A DNA stretch of 64,000 nt from Grammothele lineata. Lineage: Eukaryota; Basidiomycota; Agaricomycetes; Polyporales; Polyporaceae. Below, piece by piece: positions 46,472 through 57,298 of the stretch. The stretch spans positions 186,001-250,000 of the forward strand of contig NDFF03000388.1 of the NCBI GenBank assembly GCA_002150815.3. Reading direction: 5' to 3'. The position numbers and the translations under genes are program-made. The stretch's first letter is position 1. Every line of letters starts with the position of its first letter. The notes beneath the pieces were generated by a model. The model was not told where the DNA came from. It did not search any database and saw only the letters and a program-made list of their open reading frames with translations.

Positions 46472-48160
46472 CTACTCTTTCTTGGTCTTCTTCCCCTTCT
46501 TCCCCTTCCCCTTCCCTGACATCGCCTGCAGCTCCTTCCCCTCCCCCTTACCACTCCCCTTACCCTTTCTCGACCCCGCCGCGTACCCCAACGTGCCCAA
46601 AAACACCAACCCCGCCCCGACCCACATCTCCCGCGCGTCCACGCGCCCGCCCGCGCCGAAGAGCGCGACGCTGACGACCATGGACACCGCCTTGCGGACG
46701 ACGAGGATGAGCGTGACCGCGAGCGAGGACACGCGCGCCGTGAGCCGGTTCACGCCTGCGACGCAGATCAGGGAGGTGAGTGCTGTGAGCGCGAGCGGGA
46801 GGTAGGCGCCTGGGAAGGAGACGTCCTGCGCCCACTGTGGTTTCGACGCAGATGGGGATAGGGGCTGGTTCAGGCCGAAGGGCGGGTACAAGGCTGGGGT
46901 TAGGGAGGCGGGGAGGCGGGGCGGCCAGGTGAGGGTGAAGGTGAGCGGGGGGCTGGCGCGGAGCGCGGCGAATTGCGTAAGGAGGTCCGCGCGGACGAAC
47001 AGGAACATGGGGAGGGAGAGGAAATGCAGGTAGAACATGCTCTCCTGCCACGGTTGCACGTCATCCGCCGACTCTGCGTCCGTCTTGGGTTTCGACCCCG
47101 GCTGCTGGGCTTGTGCTGGCGATGACGGGCGCACCACCGCGTTTTCGGCGTACTTTGTCGTGCCGTTCGGGTGTTTGTTCGCGGGGGCGGCAGCGGCGCG
47201 CTCGCGCCCGGCGGGCATGTTGTGCGCGTAGCGGCCGTACGTCCAGTCCTGGACAAGCCCGAGGCCACCTCCGAGGACGAGCGCGACCGTGAGGAGCGCG
47301 ATCCCAATGGCGTACTCGGATGCGGGACCGGTCTTAGAAGAGGCCTTAGACGTGGAGGCGGAAAGTGTGGTGAGGACGACCCCGGCGGTGACAAGGAGTA
47401 CGGAGAGGACCTGGGTGAGGTTGTACCTGCGAAAGAGGACGTCAGCACAAACTCCAAGGACACACAAACAGCACGAGCGCAGGATGCGGACACCTCTACC
47501 TCCTGCGCCACTACCTCCAGCCACCCGCGCAAGAGCACAGGGGACGGAACGTCCAACGCTCAACACTCAGCACTCGACACTCATCACTCACCTCTTCCCC
47601 GCAATCGCCCAGCCCATAACCATACTAACCACCAACCCCCCGCTCCGAAAAATAATCTGCACCGGCATGGGTATATGGTACGCGAACGCCTGGTTGTTCA
47701 GGAGCGAGATCGCATAGAAGAGGACGACCTGCGCGACGTACGGCGCGAGCGGGATGCGCCGCGCGCGCAGCGTCGGGAGCGGTATCGGTATCGGTATCGG
47801 TACTCGAGGGCCAAAAGGGCGGAAGAGGAAGAGGAAGAGGCGGAGGCGGACGAAGGTGGGCGCGCCGTGCAGGGCGACGAGCACGAACTGCGCGAGGGTG
47901 ACGAGCGAGCCGGCGTGCGGGTGCGCGCGGGTGAGTTGTTCGAGTGTGAGTGCGTTGCTGTGAGGGTTCAAAGAGGGAGAAAGTCAGTACTCGCTGTGTA
48001 CGCGCCACTCGAGAGGCACGGGGCACGGGGGGACGACGGAATGGGACGGGGAGGAGAGGAGAGGACGCACGTACCTGCAGCAGCCCCCGAAGATGAGGGA
48101 GAACGTCGTGGCCCAGTCGGCGGCGAGCGCGAGGCCCGTCGACGCTGCGAGGAGGCTCAT
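46472..48160 (-). CDS. UAA-family nucleotide-sugar transporter (SLC35B4/Yea4-like)
   Basis: Three exons on the minus strand (48160-48075, 47957-47592, 47426-46472); 468 aa. About ten hydrophobic segments. Family features include SNALTLEQL near the start, FRSGGLVVSMVMGWAI (TM with GSL/SGG motif), YNLTQVLSVLLVTAGVVLTTL, FYLHFLSLPMFLF and VSSLAVTLILVVRKAVSMVVSV. It probably imports UDP-GlcNAc or UDP-xylose into the ER/Golgi. A hydrophilic insertion (~residues 215-270) between TMs is longer than in yeast Yea4. The C-terminus is Lys-rich and ends KKTKKE, which fits a KxKxx-type ER retrieval signal. An Ile/Pro repeat (IPIPIPLP) sits in a cytosolic loop. Confidence 0.9.
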
Positions 48161-49106
48161 GATGGTCGTCGTGGTTCGATGGTGAGATGTTAGTGAGGGT
48201 GAAGGCGAGTACGAGGTGGCGGAGTGGCGACTGGGCACGGAGGGGACATCATGGACGCGTGCTCGGCGAAACTGCCACTGGAGAGGCTCGCCTGGGGGAG
48301 GCGGGCTCAGCGCGGACTTGAGTCGGACTCGGACACGTTGCCCGCGTGCCGCCTCTGGCCCGACGCGTTACGTCACGCGTCTCAGCCCCCGCTCGACGCG
48401 TCTGGATCTTCCTCCGACCTCGACCTCGACCACGACCACGGCCTGTGCAGTCACTCCGACCCAGAGAGAACCCTCGACGTGGACTTCAATCATTGGTGGG
48501 CTCGCGTTTGACATCAAAGTCCGGATCCACGACACCAGTCGGACATGCATTGTACACGATCTACAGATACATGCGCCTCGCCGCACCGGGAACAGCGGCA
48601 GGCAGTCGGATATCGAGTCTACCTGCGCCTGTGTGGGGTACCCACCTCCCGGTACAGAGGCGAAGTTCGCTAGGGCTACAGCAGGTATTAAGCATGACTC
48701 CGGCGGAAGAGTAGAAGCTATCCGAGGAGTCCGCGCCGCTACAAGAGAGGGTGATGTATAGTAATGTGCAGTCGCGAAACGGAACGAAGATGCGCGCGGT
48801 GACGCAGACGCAAGAACGAAAAGAAAAAGCGCGCTGCGAGAACGAGGAGAAAGATAAGAAGAGATAAGTAGGAGCAAAACCAATGTAGGGTAGGCTGTCC
48901 AGCATGCGACGAAGAGAGAAGAGGGACATTATGGTATCGTATCGAGTCGTAAACAAAACCAAAGGAGTGAAAGAGGTCCGTAGCCTAGTCCGCGCGAGAA
49001 AAACGGCGCGCTATCAGAAATAATGTAGAAGAGGAAGAGAGAGGTGTGTTTTCCTGCCACCATCGTGAGCCGCCGAACGCAGAGTATGAAGCTGTGCCCC
49101 CACAGC
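48161..49106. other. Intergenic region
   Basis: Upstream of the transporter and downstream of the cyclin. Short Arg/Ser-rich ORFs only. No gene recognised. Confidence 0.4.
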
Positions 49107-50739
49107 TCATACCGCGTCGACTTGTTGTGCCTGCTGGCTCTGGCTTCGGAAAAGTGCCGACTTTGAGTGCGCCAGCCGCCTGAACGCGTTGCTCGGCCCA
49201 TCCTGCTCGCCCGCGTCCCGGTCCGCCGACTGGCCCTTCGTCGCTGCCCACATGCGACTCAGGAACCCGCCGCCGGTCGTCGACTTCGCGATCGCAGGCA
49301 TCGTCGCCGAGGGCGTCACCAACGGCACGCTGCCGTCGCGCGGATATGCCGCGCGAGGGACACCCCGTCCTACTCCGCGTCGTTCGTGCAGAAGAACTTC
49401 GTGCGAAGGCGACGACGGAAGCGACGAGTCCGACGAGTCCGACCGGCCAGGACTGGGGAGGTCGGGGATCGCAATCCGCTTCATGTCGCTCGCGGCGCCG
49501 CCGACGGTGCAGTCGCTCTTGACCGTACACGTTGACGCTGCCGAGACCTTGCGGCCCTGCCTGTGCCTGCTGTATGCGTACGATGCGGACGTGAGCGAGA
49601 TCCGCGACGGCTTGTCCTCGTTGTCCTCGGTGATGGTGATGTCCTCGATGTCGACCTCGTACCCGGTGAGCGAGTCCGCGCCGTCGGACGACGCGAGCGA
49701 CGATGGCGAGGAAGAGCCGCTGTCGTACGTGTACGTGTCCGACTCGGAACTGTGACTCCGCGAGCTGAGCGTGCTGCTCGACGACGAGCGCGAGAGCATC
49801 GGTGGCCGCAAAGCGTCTCTGTCTGTGGTCGGGACACTGAGATACTGCGACGAGACGCGCTTGGCGGAGCCCTGCGAGCTCGAGCTGCTCGCGGCAGGAG
49901 AAGGGAGCGATGCGTCCTCGTTGGTCGGCGGCATGGATATATGCGCCTGGACACGAGCCTTTGCACGGCTGACGGCCGTCGCGCGTGTCTCCTTCGCAGA
50001 GGTTGAACAAGACGCCTCGGACTTGAGCGGGGTCGCCTCAGACGCCTTCGGGCTGGACTCTGGCAGGAATGGCGCGAAGTGCTTGAGAGCCTCGTCCTCG
50101 TCAAATCGCAGGTCGTAGTTGAGCAAGAAGAGCAGCTGCTTCTCCATCAAGTTGACCTCGGGGAGCTCGAAAAGGCGGGCGTAGTGGACCCAGTTCTTGT
50201 TCTTCGGCGATGAGTCGTTGAGGTACTTGGCCGCCACGATCAAGGTAGCGAGGAACACGCGATGACGCGTGCACGGCATCCCTTTTCCACGAGATCGCAA
50301 AACCGCCAAAGTAGTATATCAACATCGCGCGGATATATGCGGCGAGATGGCTTTCAGACGCACCTTTCGCCATCTTCGGCAACTTCGTTCGCAAGCGCTC
50401 CAGGTATATGAGCGTCGTGAGGAGCGTCGGCACCTGGACGTGCGAGCTCTGGCAGATGAGGATAATGAAGTCCTGGAGGCTGGGGAGCTTCGCGGCGTAC
50501 TCCTCGCGGCTCTCGTCGAACGTCGTCTTGAGCGGCGTGTGCGGCGGGGTGGGCAACGCGTCCGTGGGCGACGGCGCGGGGTCGTCCGCGAGGCGAATAA
50601 CGCGCATGGTCTGCACGGCGATGTACTGGATCATGTCGTACGACACGGGCTGGCACATGAGGCTGACGAGGTCGCGGTTGTGGAAGGAGCGCGGGAGGAG
50701 GGAGGCGGGGTGGCGGGGATCGGCTCTTGGCGAGGCCAT
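49107..50739 (-). CDS. Pho85-type (Pcl1/Pcl2-like) cyclin
   Basis: Two exons on the minus strand (50739-50364, 50281-49107); 516 aa. The cyclin box (~80-200) includes [66 protein letters not shown] and [17 protein letters not shown]. This is typical of Pcl1/Pcl2 and S. pombe Pas1 cyclins, which activate the CDK Pho85/Pef1 in G1 and morphogenesis. The C-terminal ~300 residues are Ser/Pro-rich with SSSS runs and many SP/TP sites, suggesting phospho-control. Upstream sequence to 51.2 kb is GC-rich and may be a long leader. Confidence 0.88.
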
Positions 50740-51557
50740 GATGGGCAGAAGGGCGGGGCGGGGCGGGGATGAATTATGTACGGAGGGAAGGAGGGAACGT
50801 GTGGATTTTAGCGGGGGATGTGGGTGCCCGTCGAGGGCGAAAGCAAGAAAGAAGAGAATAAAAGCGGGGCGGGCGTGACGGGCGGGCAGCGGGCGGGCTT
50901 TATAGTGGCGGGCAGATGAACGCAGGACAAACAAGAGCACACCCAGACTCTCGATCGCGTCGTTGCTCGGCAATGCTGGGGGCCGAGGTGAAGGACGAGG
51001 TGAAGACGCGTCGGGGAGCAGGCGAGAGAGCGCGAGAGCAGAGCGAGGCAGCAGAGCACCAGCAGAGTACCAGGCTATGGACAACAAATGCGAGAGCGAG
51101 GAGGCAGGTGCCGCAGGCGCAGACAGCAAGGGCGGGGATAGGAAAGGCTTATATGTTCGTGCAGGCAGGCGAGGCTGACAAGAGGCGAGTCGTCTCGGAC
51201 GCGTTGGGGCTGGCGTAGGCGGGCATCCGAGCAAGCTGCACGGCTGTCACCCGCTGTGCGATCGTCTGCTAGTCTTGCAATTGCTTCCAGTGCAAGCATC
51301 GTGCTCGCCCAACGCCATCTAACAACCGGTCAATGGGTTCGCGAACGGTCTGGACGGGAGCATTGTTACGCAGTGACGGAGGAGGTGGTCGTCGATGGAC
51401 AAACATCGAATGTTAAACGCCACAAAAATGCCGGCATCCATTTGCTTGACCGGCAGCCTCAATCGGTAATCTGAGCGCCCGCTTGCATTGATGAGCAAGC
51501 GCTTTAGCTTCAACCACCACGACCACTCCATGAATTCGAGCGCCCTTGCCCACCGCC
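50740..51557. other. Divergent intergenic region
   Basis: About 0.8 kb between the cyclin and the Crinkler-like gene. No distinct elements seen. Confidence 0.4.
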
Positions 51558-52371
51558 ATGTCGTCTTCAGGGGCCCCTGCGTCGCGTTCGGCAAAAAGTC
51601 ATCATTCATCGTCGAAGAAGTCCCGCATATATCTCGAAGTGAACATTGCTATATACAGTTTCTCAAGATAACTCCGCTTACTGTCCCGCCGTTACCATTC
51701 AGAGGGAAGGATGGAACCGGTCTGAACTCTGGGATGCCATGTATGCCGACTACTGGGGACAGGACACCCTTGAACGAGCTTTCAACTCTTCGAAGCGTAC
51801 CTTGGCGATACCCAGTAACATTTGGCGGCAACTCGGCATCGTTAACCCCGCCGGGAAGCTCTACCTCCGCGACGAGTACAAGCTATTCTACGACCGCACA
51901 GTCCACGCTGCACAACGAGGCACTCTAGACATCCTTGGCGTCGTCATCACAGGACAACCAGGCATAGGTCAACTCGGTGTTATATTCGCTCACTTTCCCT
52001 CATGGCTGACATCGTGTTAGGCAAGTCTTGCTACAACGTCTACGCCATCCTGCGTCGCCTGGCCGAAATGGAACCCGTAGTGTTTCACTCTTCCACGGGA
52101 AGGACGCTGTGGTTTGCAAGAGATGGCATTTGGAAGAAGGAATCACGGGCGTTCCAATACGAAGAATACGAACGCATACGGCTCTTTGGAGGCCTTTCTG
52201 ATGATCCCTCGAAGGCTCTCTCTGAACCCTGGGCACTCATCGACCCAGGCCAAAACGATCTTATCTCAAGAGAGTTCACGTCGGACTGCTTTTACATTGT
52301 CACCGTCCCGCCTCAACCAGAGCGGTACAAGCGTCTCTGCAAGGACTATGCACGGGTGTGGATCATGAATC
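51558..52371 (+). pseudogene. 5' half of a Crinkler-like P-loop gene split by a retroelement
   Basis: Exons 51558-51638, 51703-51967 and 52021-52371 join in frame. The N-terminus is Ser-rich, followed by WDAMYADYWGQDTLERAF and WRQLGIVNPAGKLYLRDEY, then a P-loop GQPGIGKS created across the intron 51968-52020. A RHS/Crinkler-like core follows, with VVFHSSTGRTLWFARDG and WALIDPGQ. The reading frame then reaches WIMN and is cut at 52371 by the LTR element. It continues at 57544 on the far side of the target-site duplication GAATC. Agaricomycetes carry many such Crinkler/RHS-like NTPases. Their function is mostly unknown, and some are nuclear effector-like proteins. Confidence 0.75.
52367..52371. 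repeat. Target-site duplication GAATC, left
   Basis: Five bases immediately before the 5' LTR, matched by 57539-57543 after the 3' LTR. Confidence 0.9.
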
Positions 52372-52611
52372 TGTTGGAGTTAGGCGTTTAGGCTCGGACT
52401 ATCGGACTTTGTACGGGTTTGAAGGGTTCTTTACGACGTTTACTTACTTTGTTACCTTTGTATTCTTTGCATCTTTTACACCGTTGTTAGCCTATTATTA
52501 CGCTACTTTACTTAGGTCTTTGTTCTCTTGTTGTACTTAATGGCTCCGGCTTGTAGCCTTCCAATCAAGCAGTTTCCGCCTCTCGTCTCCCGCTCGCCCG
52601 TATTTCCAACA
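52372..52611 (+). repeat. 5' LTR of the Copia-type element (240 bp)
   Basis: Starts TGTTGGAGTTAGG and ends TTTCCAACA. Same length and, by eye, same sequence as 57299-57538. Confidence 0.93.
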
Positions 52612-52627
52612 GGTTATGAGCCCTGCG
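52612..52627 (+). other. Primer-binding site, half-tRNA initiator Met
   Basis: GGTTATGAGCCCTGCG starts directly after the LTR. It is complementary to the anticodon stem-loop region of initiator tRNA-Met (gcagggctcataacc, from the yeast sequence), not to a tRNA 3' end. Copia and related elements use such cleaved half-tRNA primers. Confidence 0.8.
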
Positions 52628-52693
52628 TCACGCTGACCAGGGAGGACACCACTCACCCTCGTTATCTTATCTTCTCGCACTCCGATCTCCGAA

Positions 52694-54304
52694 ATGGCCG
52701 CGGACCACGCCGGCGCTTTCACGTTTTCCTTGAGGATCGGGACACTCGATGGCGCCAGCGACTGGCCAGCTTGGAGCATGCGGATGGAGGATTATCTGGT
52801 TATTTCGGGTTATTGGGCGTACGTATCGGGGGAATGGCAGAGGCCGGAGGGAGGCACGGACACCAAGGACGCTTCCGCGATCGCTGCATGGGATGCGGCG
52901 GACCGGAGGGCGCTGGGCGCTATTCGCTCCCGCGTCGGGGCAGTCGTTGTGCCACTGCTTCGGAACGTCCGGACGAGCTGCGAAGCCTGGGACAGGCTGA
53001 AAAGACTCTTTGAGGAACGAGGTCTCGGACATGTCTTGGAGATCAAGCGTCGAATGGTTATGGCGCGGTACGATGAGGAGGAGGATTACCTGGATGGGTG
53101 GCTTCTCAAGATGATGTCATGGAAGGAGGATCTCGCGAATCTCGGACATGCATTGCGTGAGGACGAGTTTGCACTCTCTCTGCTGATGGCGCTTCCAGAA
53201 TCATGGCGCCCGTTCACGGACTCAATTCGGACGGAAGAGGTTACCAAAAATCCAGACTCCATCATCGGACTCATCAGACAGCACGGTGCGCGCATGACAG
53301 CTACGGAAACCGCACTCGCCACACAAGACCAGAAGCGCCGGCTCCCACCGAGATGTTACACCTGCGGCAAAATTGGGATCGCGCGCGAGTGCCCGAGCCA
53401 CGAGCGCACAGGGTCGCGGATTCCCTCGAAAGGACGATACGAGACACAGGAAGGGCGCGCGAGCCCTAACGGCTTAAGGACACAGGACAGCCAGGCGAGC
53501 CCGGAAGACTGCGCCTGTGCTATGGTAGAGGTTTTGGACACCTCGGACACGATGGCGGACACGCGCGGGGACCGCAATGCGTGGTTCGCGGACTCAGGAA
53601 CTACGGTACACGTCGCGCGCGAGCGGCGATTATTTTCGAGTTACACACGACTTATTGGACAGCGCCTTGGCGGCGCGGGATCAGCGCCTGTCCTAGGGAA
53701 GGGGACGGTGTGCCTGGTATTCAAGGTCGGATCCTCGGAAATTACAGTCACTTTACTGGAGGTATTACACGTACCGGAAGCCCCGCGCAACCTCATTTCG
53801 CTCGGACGCGTCGAGGCAAGCGGGCACGCTATCGAGCTCGAGAAGGGCGCGATCAAATTCGTGAACAGAAAAGGAAAGACTTACGCTACCGGACACCGCG
53901 ATGGGATCGCCTACCGCATGGACGCGAAGGCGGTTACTCGGAAGAGGAGATCGCGCGCGCGCAAGGTCACGCCACCTTCCCTTCGCTCGAGGGGGAGAGA
54001 GGAGCATGGGGGCGCACCTAGCGCCGAGCCGAGCGACAGAAAGACACCGCGCGAGGCTGGACATGGAGAAGTGCTGGGCGCCGCGCTGGAAGAAGGATTG
54101 CGGACGATGGGGGAGCAGGCCCCGCCAGAGAGATCAAGGATAAAGGGAGAGCAGACAGAGGAAGGGCCGTGGGTTCAGGGGGAGACAGTCCCATGGCCGT
54201 ACGAAGGGGCAGAAGAGTTCGTTGGCGACACGTGTGACGGGCAAGCCCTCGAGAAGACGAGAGAACGAAGGAAAAGAGCTGCGTTGCTCGCTAGAGTACC
54301 GTAA
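52694..54304 (+). CDS. Copia-type gag with protease-like domain, 3' end altered by nested insertion
   Basis: 536 aa. Residues 1-210 are a Copia gag (UBN2/DUF4219-like: LDGASDWPAWSMRMEDYL, CEAWDRLKRLFEERG, EEDYLDGWLLKMMSWKEDL, LPESWRPFTDSI). A zinc knuckle follows, CYTCGKIG-IAREC, which lacks the expected His between IG and IA. A Copia-type aspartic protease comes next (WFADSGTTVHV catalytic DSG; LEVLHVPEAPRNLISLGR) and then a gag-pre-integrase-like region. The last ~24 residues (from 54233) are read from the nested element's LTR. The native frame resumes at 56772. Confidence 0.85.
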   Translation: MAADHAGAFTFSLRIGTLDGASDWPAWSMRMEDYLVISGYWAYVSGEWQRPEGGTDTKDASAIAAWDAADRRALGAIRSRVGAVVVPLLRNVRTSCEAWDRLKRLFEERGLGHVLEIKRRMVMARYDEEEDYLDGWLLKMMSWKEDLANLGHALREDEFALSLLMALPESWRPFTDSIRTEEVTKNPDSIIGLIRQHGARMTATETALATQDQKRRLPPRCYTCGKIGIARECPSHERTGSRIPSKGRYETQEGRASPNGLRTQDSQASPEDCACAMVEVLDTSDTMADTRGDRNAWFADSGTTVHVARERRLFSSYTRLIGQRLGGAGSAPVLGKGTVCLVFKVGSSEITVTLLEVLHVPEAPRNLISLGRVEASGHAIELEKGAIKFVNRKGKTYATGHRDGIAYRMDAKAVTRKRRSRARKVTPPSLRSRGREEHGGAPSAEPSDRKTPREAGHGEVLGAALEEGLRTMGEQAPPERSRIKGEQTEEGPWVQGETVPWPYEGAEEFVGDTCDGQALEKTRERRKRAALLARVP

Positions 54305-54440
54305 GGACAGCTATGGAGTATATACGAGAGGCAAAGACAAGACATAGGGCGTAGTGATCGTATGCAGAGGGTCACGGGCGAGGCGTATGAAGTCGAGAGG
54401 ATGACTGTACGGAATAGGCAGTGGTGCCTTGCCCGTGACA
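54233..54440 (-). repeat. LTR of the nested element, left
   Basis: 208 bp, TGTGAC...GTGACA on the plus strand. Matches 56559-56766 without a difference that I can see. Confidence 0.92.
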
Positions 54441-55379
54441 TCATCCCCTCTTCAATGGCGAAAAGTACGCATTGAAAGAGTGGAAGGATCAAAGAACCAA
54501 GAGACTAAGCAGTTCATAAAGGCAAGTGTAGGAAGGGGGGAGGGAAGATCGGAGGAGGAGAAGGGGGAGGCGAAAGACAGACATAGTGGAGACTCAGAGT
54601 GGGTGAATGGGAAGGTTGGGGGTGGTGCGCGGAATACACAATGGAGGCGGAGTTAGGGTTGCCCATCTTGCGTGAGAAGAGGACGGGTGCGGGGCGAAGA
54701 AGGAGTGATGGAAAGTGACCAATGAGAGGGAGGGGAGCTTTCGTGGAGGTTGTCCTGCACAGAGGGGTCTGAAGAGACCGTGCTGGTAGCGGGAGTGAAG
54801 TCGAAAGCGGAATGGACCGTGGGTTCGGTGCGTGTGGTCGGAAGGGTCGACGTAAGCGTCCGAATACGGAGACGACGTGGTGAGATACGAAAACCGGGGA
54901 TGTGGGGCGACCGAAGCCATCCGGACCCAGCCGAAGCGACGCAAGGCGACCGGAGCCATCGAGCGTGTTCAAAGACGACGTGACAGGAGATAACTTGCCG
55001 GCGCGAGACGTTAAGACGTTGGCCGCAGGTGTAGTGGGTGCGCGCGAGGGCGCGGGACCTGGAGCGCGACAGCAGATGAAGAGAACTGCATGTGGCTCAG
55101 GTCGTAACCGTAAGAGGGGTGATTGAGTGCGAAACGAGACGAGAGCGAGAACTCGGAGTAGTGTTGTAACTGGTGTAAGGGGAACTACAGGCTGAGAGTG
55201 ATAATCAATAACACGAATTGAAACGTGTGGTGTGTTCCAAACATCGAGGTAATGAGTGATACAATGATAAAGTAAGGTAAAGGAATGGTAGAAAAGAAGT
55301 TATATCAACGTAGATACGAACATATGCTGAAGGCGAAGAGAAAGAGCGTACGAGGGGAGTATGCGGGCGCGCTAACGTA
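54441..55379 (-). other. Noncoding internal part of the nested element
   Basis: About 0.94 kb between the Gag stop and the left LTR. Pro/Ser-rich ORFs with no recognisable domain. No pol. Confidence 0.6.
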
Positions 55380-56465
55380 CTACAGAGTCCGCGCGGCATT
55401 GCGCCTCTTTGCGGCCTCGGAGAGGTTTGGACATGCGAAGGCGTAATGGTCGTCACTGCCGCAGTAGTGGCAGAGGTCGAGGTCGCGGCGGCGTTGGCGC
55501 TCTTTATCATCGAGCCGCTTGTATACAACACGCGACGCATCAACCTCCATTGGGACGACGTCGGACTCGGAGGCACTGGATGAGATGGAGGAAGAGTCGG
55601 CGGACGTTGTCGAAGTCACGAGAGGGGTGTAGGATTGGAGTGGCTGAGCTGAAGGATGAGGGGTGTGGGTGGACGCGCGTGAGCGCTCGAGCGCGCGGTT
55701 CGTGTGCAACTCGTTGTCGATGTCAACGGCGTCCTCCGTAAGCTCGGCGAAGGTAGAAGGCTGGTGGCGGCGGCCACGCGCGGCGAGCGCGTTCCGAACC
55801 TCGGACTTCAGGCCAGATTTGAACATGTCGATTTTCGACTGCTCGGAGAGTTCGACGTGCGCGAGAAGGGCGACGAAACGCGCTTTGTACAGTGAGCATG
55901 GACCCGTCTGGTACAGGGTCTGCAGCTTGCGAAGGCTCGTGGCGGAGAGGTTAGGGTCGCCGAAGTGAAGACGAAATTCCTCGAAAAGTGCGCTGATATC
56001 GTGGAGGAGCGCGGGCTTGGTGAGCTCGACGGCCTTAAACCAGTCCGTCGGGTCACCGGGGCCAAGGTAAGTTGCAAAGTAGACGGCGCGGTCGTAATTG
56101 CGGGGAAGGGATAAAGCCTGCAGTGTGAAGGCAGCCGTCATCGAATGGAGAAAGGTCTCGACTTCAGCGGCGGATCCCGTGAACACGGGCGGCTCTCGGA
56201 ATCGCGGGACCGGAGGCGGTTTAGGGGCAGCCGTGGCGACGCTGAGGGAGTCGATGCGCTCCGTGAGAGTGAGGGAGCCGTTACCGAGACCTCTGACAAC
56301 CTCGGACACAGTGGCTATCTGATGTGCCATCACAGCCTGGGTTTCTTGAAGAGTCCGAAGCATGCGGAGGTGTGCAAGGGCGGGGTCGGCATTGAGGTCA
56401 TCGGGATGCGCGAAGGGGTCTTGGACAGGGGCTTGCGCGGCGGTGTTGAACGGGTTGTTCGACAT
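55380..56465 (-). CDS. Ty3/Gypsy-type Gag of the nested element
   Basis: 361 aa from the ATG at 56465. A coiled-coil-like N-terminal part (LRMLRTLQETQAVMAHQIATV) precedes the retrotransposon gag domain (FTGSAAEVETFLHSM, FATYLGPGDPTDWFKAVEL, LFEEFRLHFGDPNLSATSLRKLQTL). A canonical CCHC knuckle, CHYCGSDDHYAFACP (CX2CX4HX4C), lies near the C-terminus. The frame is intact, so the protein could still be made. Confidence 0.9.
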   Translation of the reverse strand: MSNNPFNTAAQAPVQDPFAHPDDLNADPALAHLRMLRTLQETQAVMAHQIATVSEVVRGLGNGSLTLTERIDSLSVATAAPKPPPVPRFREPPVFTGSAAEVETFLHSMTAAFTLQALSLPRNYDRAVYFATYLGPGDPTDWFKAVELTKPALLHDISALFEEFRLHFGDPNLSATSLRKLQTLYQTGPCSLYKARFVALLAHVELSEQSKIDMFKSGLKSEVRNALAARGRRHQPSTFAELTEDAVDIDNELHTNRALERSRASTHTPHPSAQPLQSYTPLVTSTTSADSSSISSSASESDVVPMEVDASRVVYKRLDDKERQRRRDLDLCHYCGSDDHYAFACPNLSEAAKRRNAARTL

Positions 56466-56558
56466 CGTGCGCGTGACGAGTGACGGAGTGACTGAGTGAC
56501 GACTGAGGCGATGAAACGCGGAAAGTCAGAAGTCGGGAAGTTGGGTGAGCGAGCAAAC

Positions 56559-56766
56559 TGTGACGGGCAAGCCCTCGAGAAGACGAGAGAACGAAGGAAA
56601 AGAGCTGCGTTGCTCGCTAGAGTACCGTAAGGACAGCTATGGAGTATATACGAGAGGCAAAGACAAGACATAGGGCGTAGTGATCGTATGCAGAGGGTCA
56701 CGGGCGAGGCGTATGAAGTCGAGAGGATGACTGTACGGAATAGGCAGTGGTGCCTTGCCCGTGACA
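56559..56766 (-). repeat. LTR of the nested element, right
   Basis: 208 bp. It is the 5' LTR in the element's own orientation. It is followed by the ACACG duplication at 56767-56771. Confidence 0.92.
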
Positions 56767-56771
56767 ACACG

Positions 56772-57298
56772 CCGGGCATTTCGACCACAGCCGCAGCACT
56801 CATACTGGAAGACGTCGCATTTTGCGATGAAGATTCGCACGACGCTGGACAGCGCGATAACGACGACGAGGACTCGATAGTACTCGTAGGCCGCGAGCAC
56901 ACCAGGGCCGTACCACGGGAAATCGCCACACCGCAAGCCACCACCGCGCATTCCGAGCGCACACTCACTGACGAAATCAAGCCGCGCACCACGACGAACC
57001 CCGAGCACTGCACGCGCGCATCGCGCACTCGAATTTCTATCACTCGAGAAACGGGAAGAACGCGCTCGTCGCTATTGCAGACGTACCTTGCCCAGAAGAC
57101 ATCGAATACTACCGCCGCAACCGAGAACGTGCCATCACGCGCTTTAAGCAAGTCATGCACGCGAAGCCCGCGACACGCTGAGGAGCCCGCGAGCCTCTCA
57201 GACTACCCGCGCGCGAACGCACGCACATCGCGACCAACTCCTCGCCCAACCGCCGCGAAGACAACTCGTATCTTGTCAGATGCCGAGTTGAGGGGGAG
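56772..57298 (+). CDS. 3' part of the Copia-type element's ORF
   Basis: In the gag frame this continues (PGISTTAAALILED..., DDEDSIVLVG...) and stays open through the purine tract into the LTR (to about 57467), so the ORF was one long frame before the nested insertion. A different frame, 56990-57181, looks equally coding-like (HARIAHSNFYHSRNGKNAL, DIEYYRRNRERAITRFK) and ends in TGA, suggesting an old frameshift or an overlapping ORF. No known domain. Confidence 0.5.

Larger units (their letters stand above)
54233..56766 (-). mobile_element. Nested gag-only (TR-GAG type) LTR retrotransposon
   Basis: 2534 bp, inserted into the Copia-type element in opposite orientation. The 208-bp LTRs (TGTGACGGGCAAG...CTTGCCCGTGACA, with a 13-bp inverted terminal repeat) appear identical. 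A 5-bp duplication ACACG flanks it at 54228-54232 and 56767-56771. The internal region codes only for a Ty3/Gypsy-type Gag on the minus strand, with no protease, RT or integrase. The minus-strand purine tract GAAGAGGGGATGA (54453-54441) abuts the left LTR, confirming orientation. This is the structure of TR-GAG non-autonomous elements. Confidence 0.9.
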
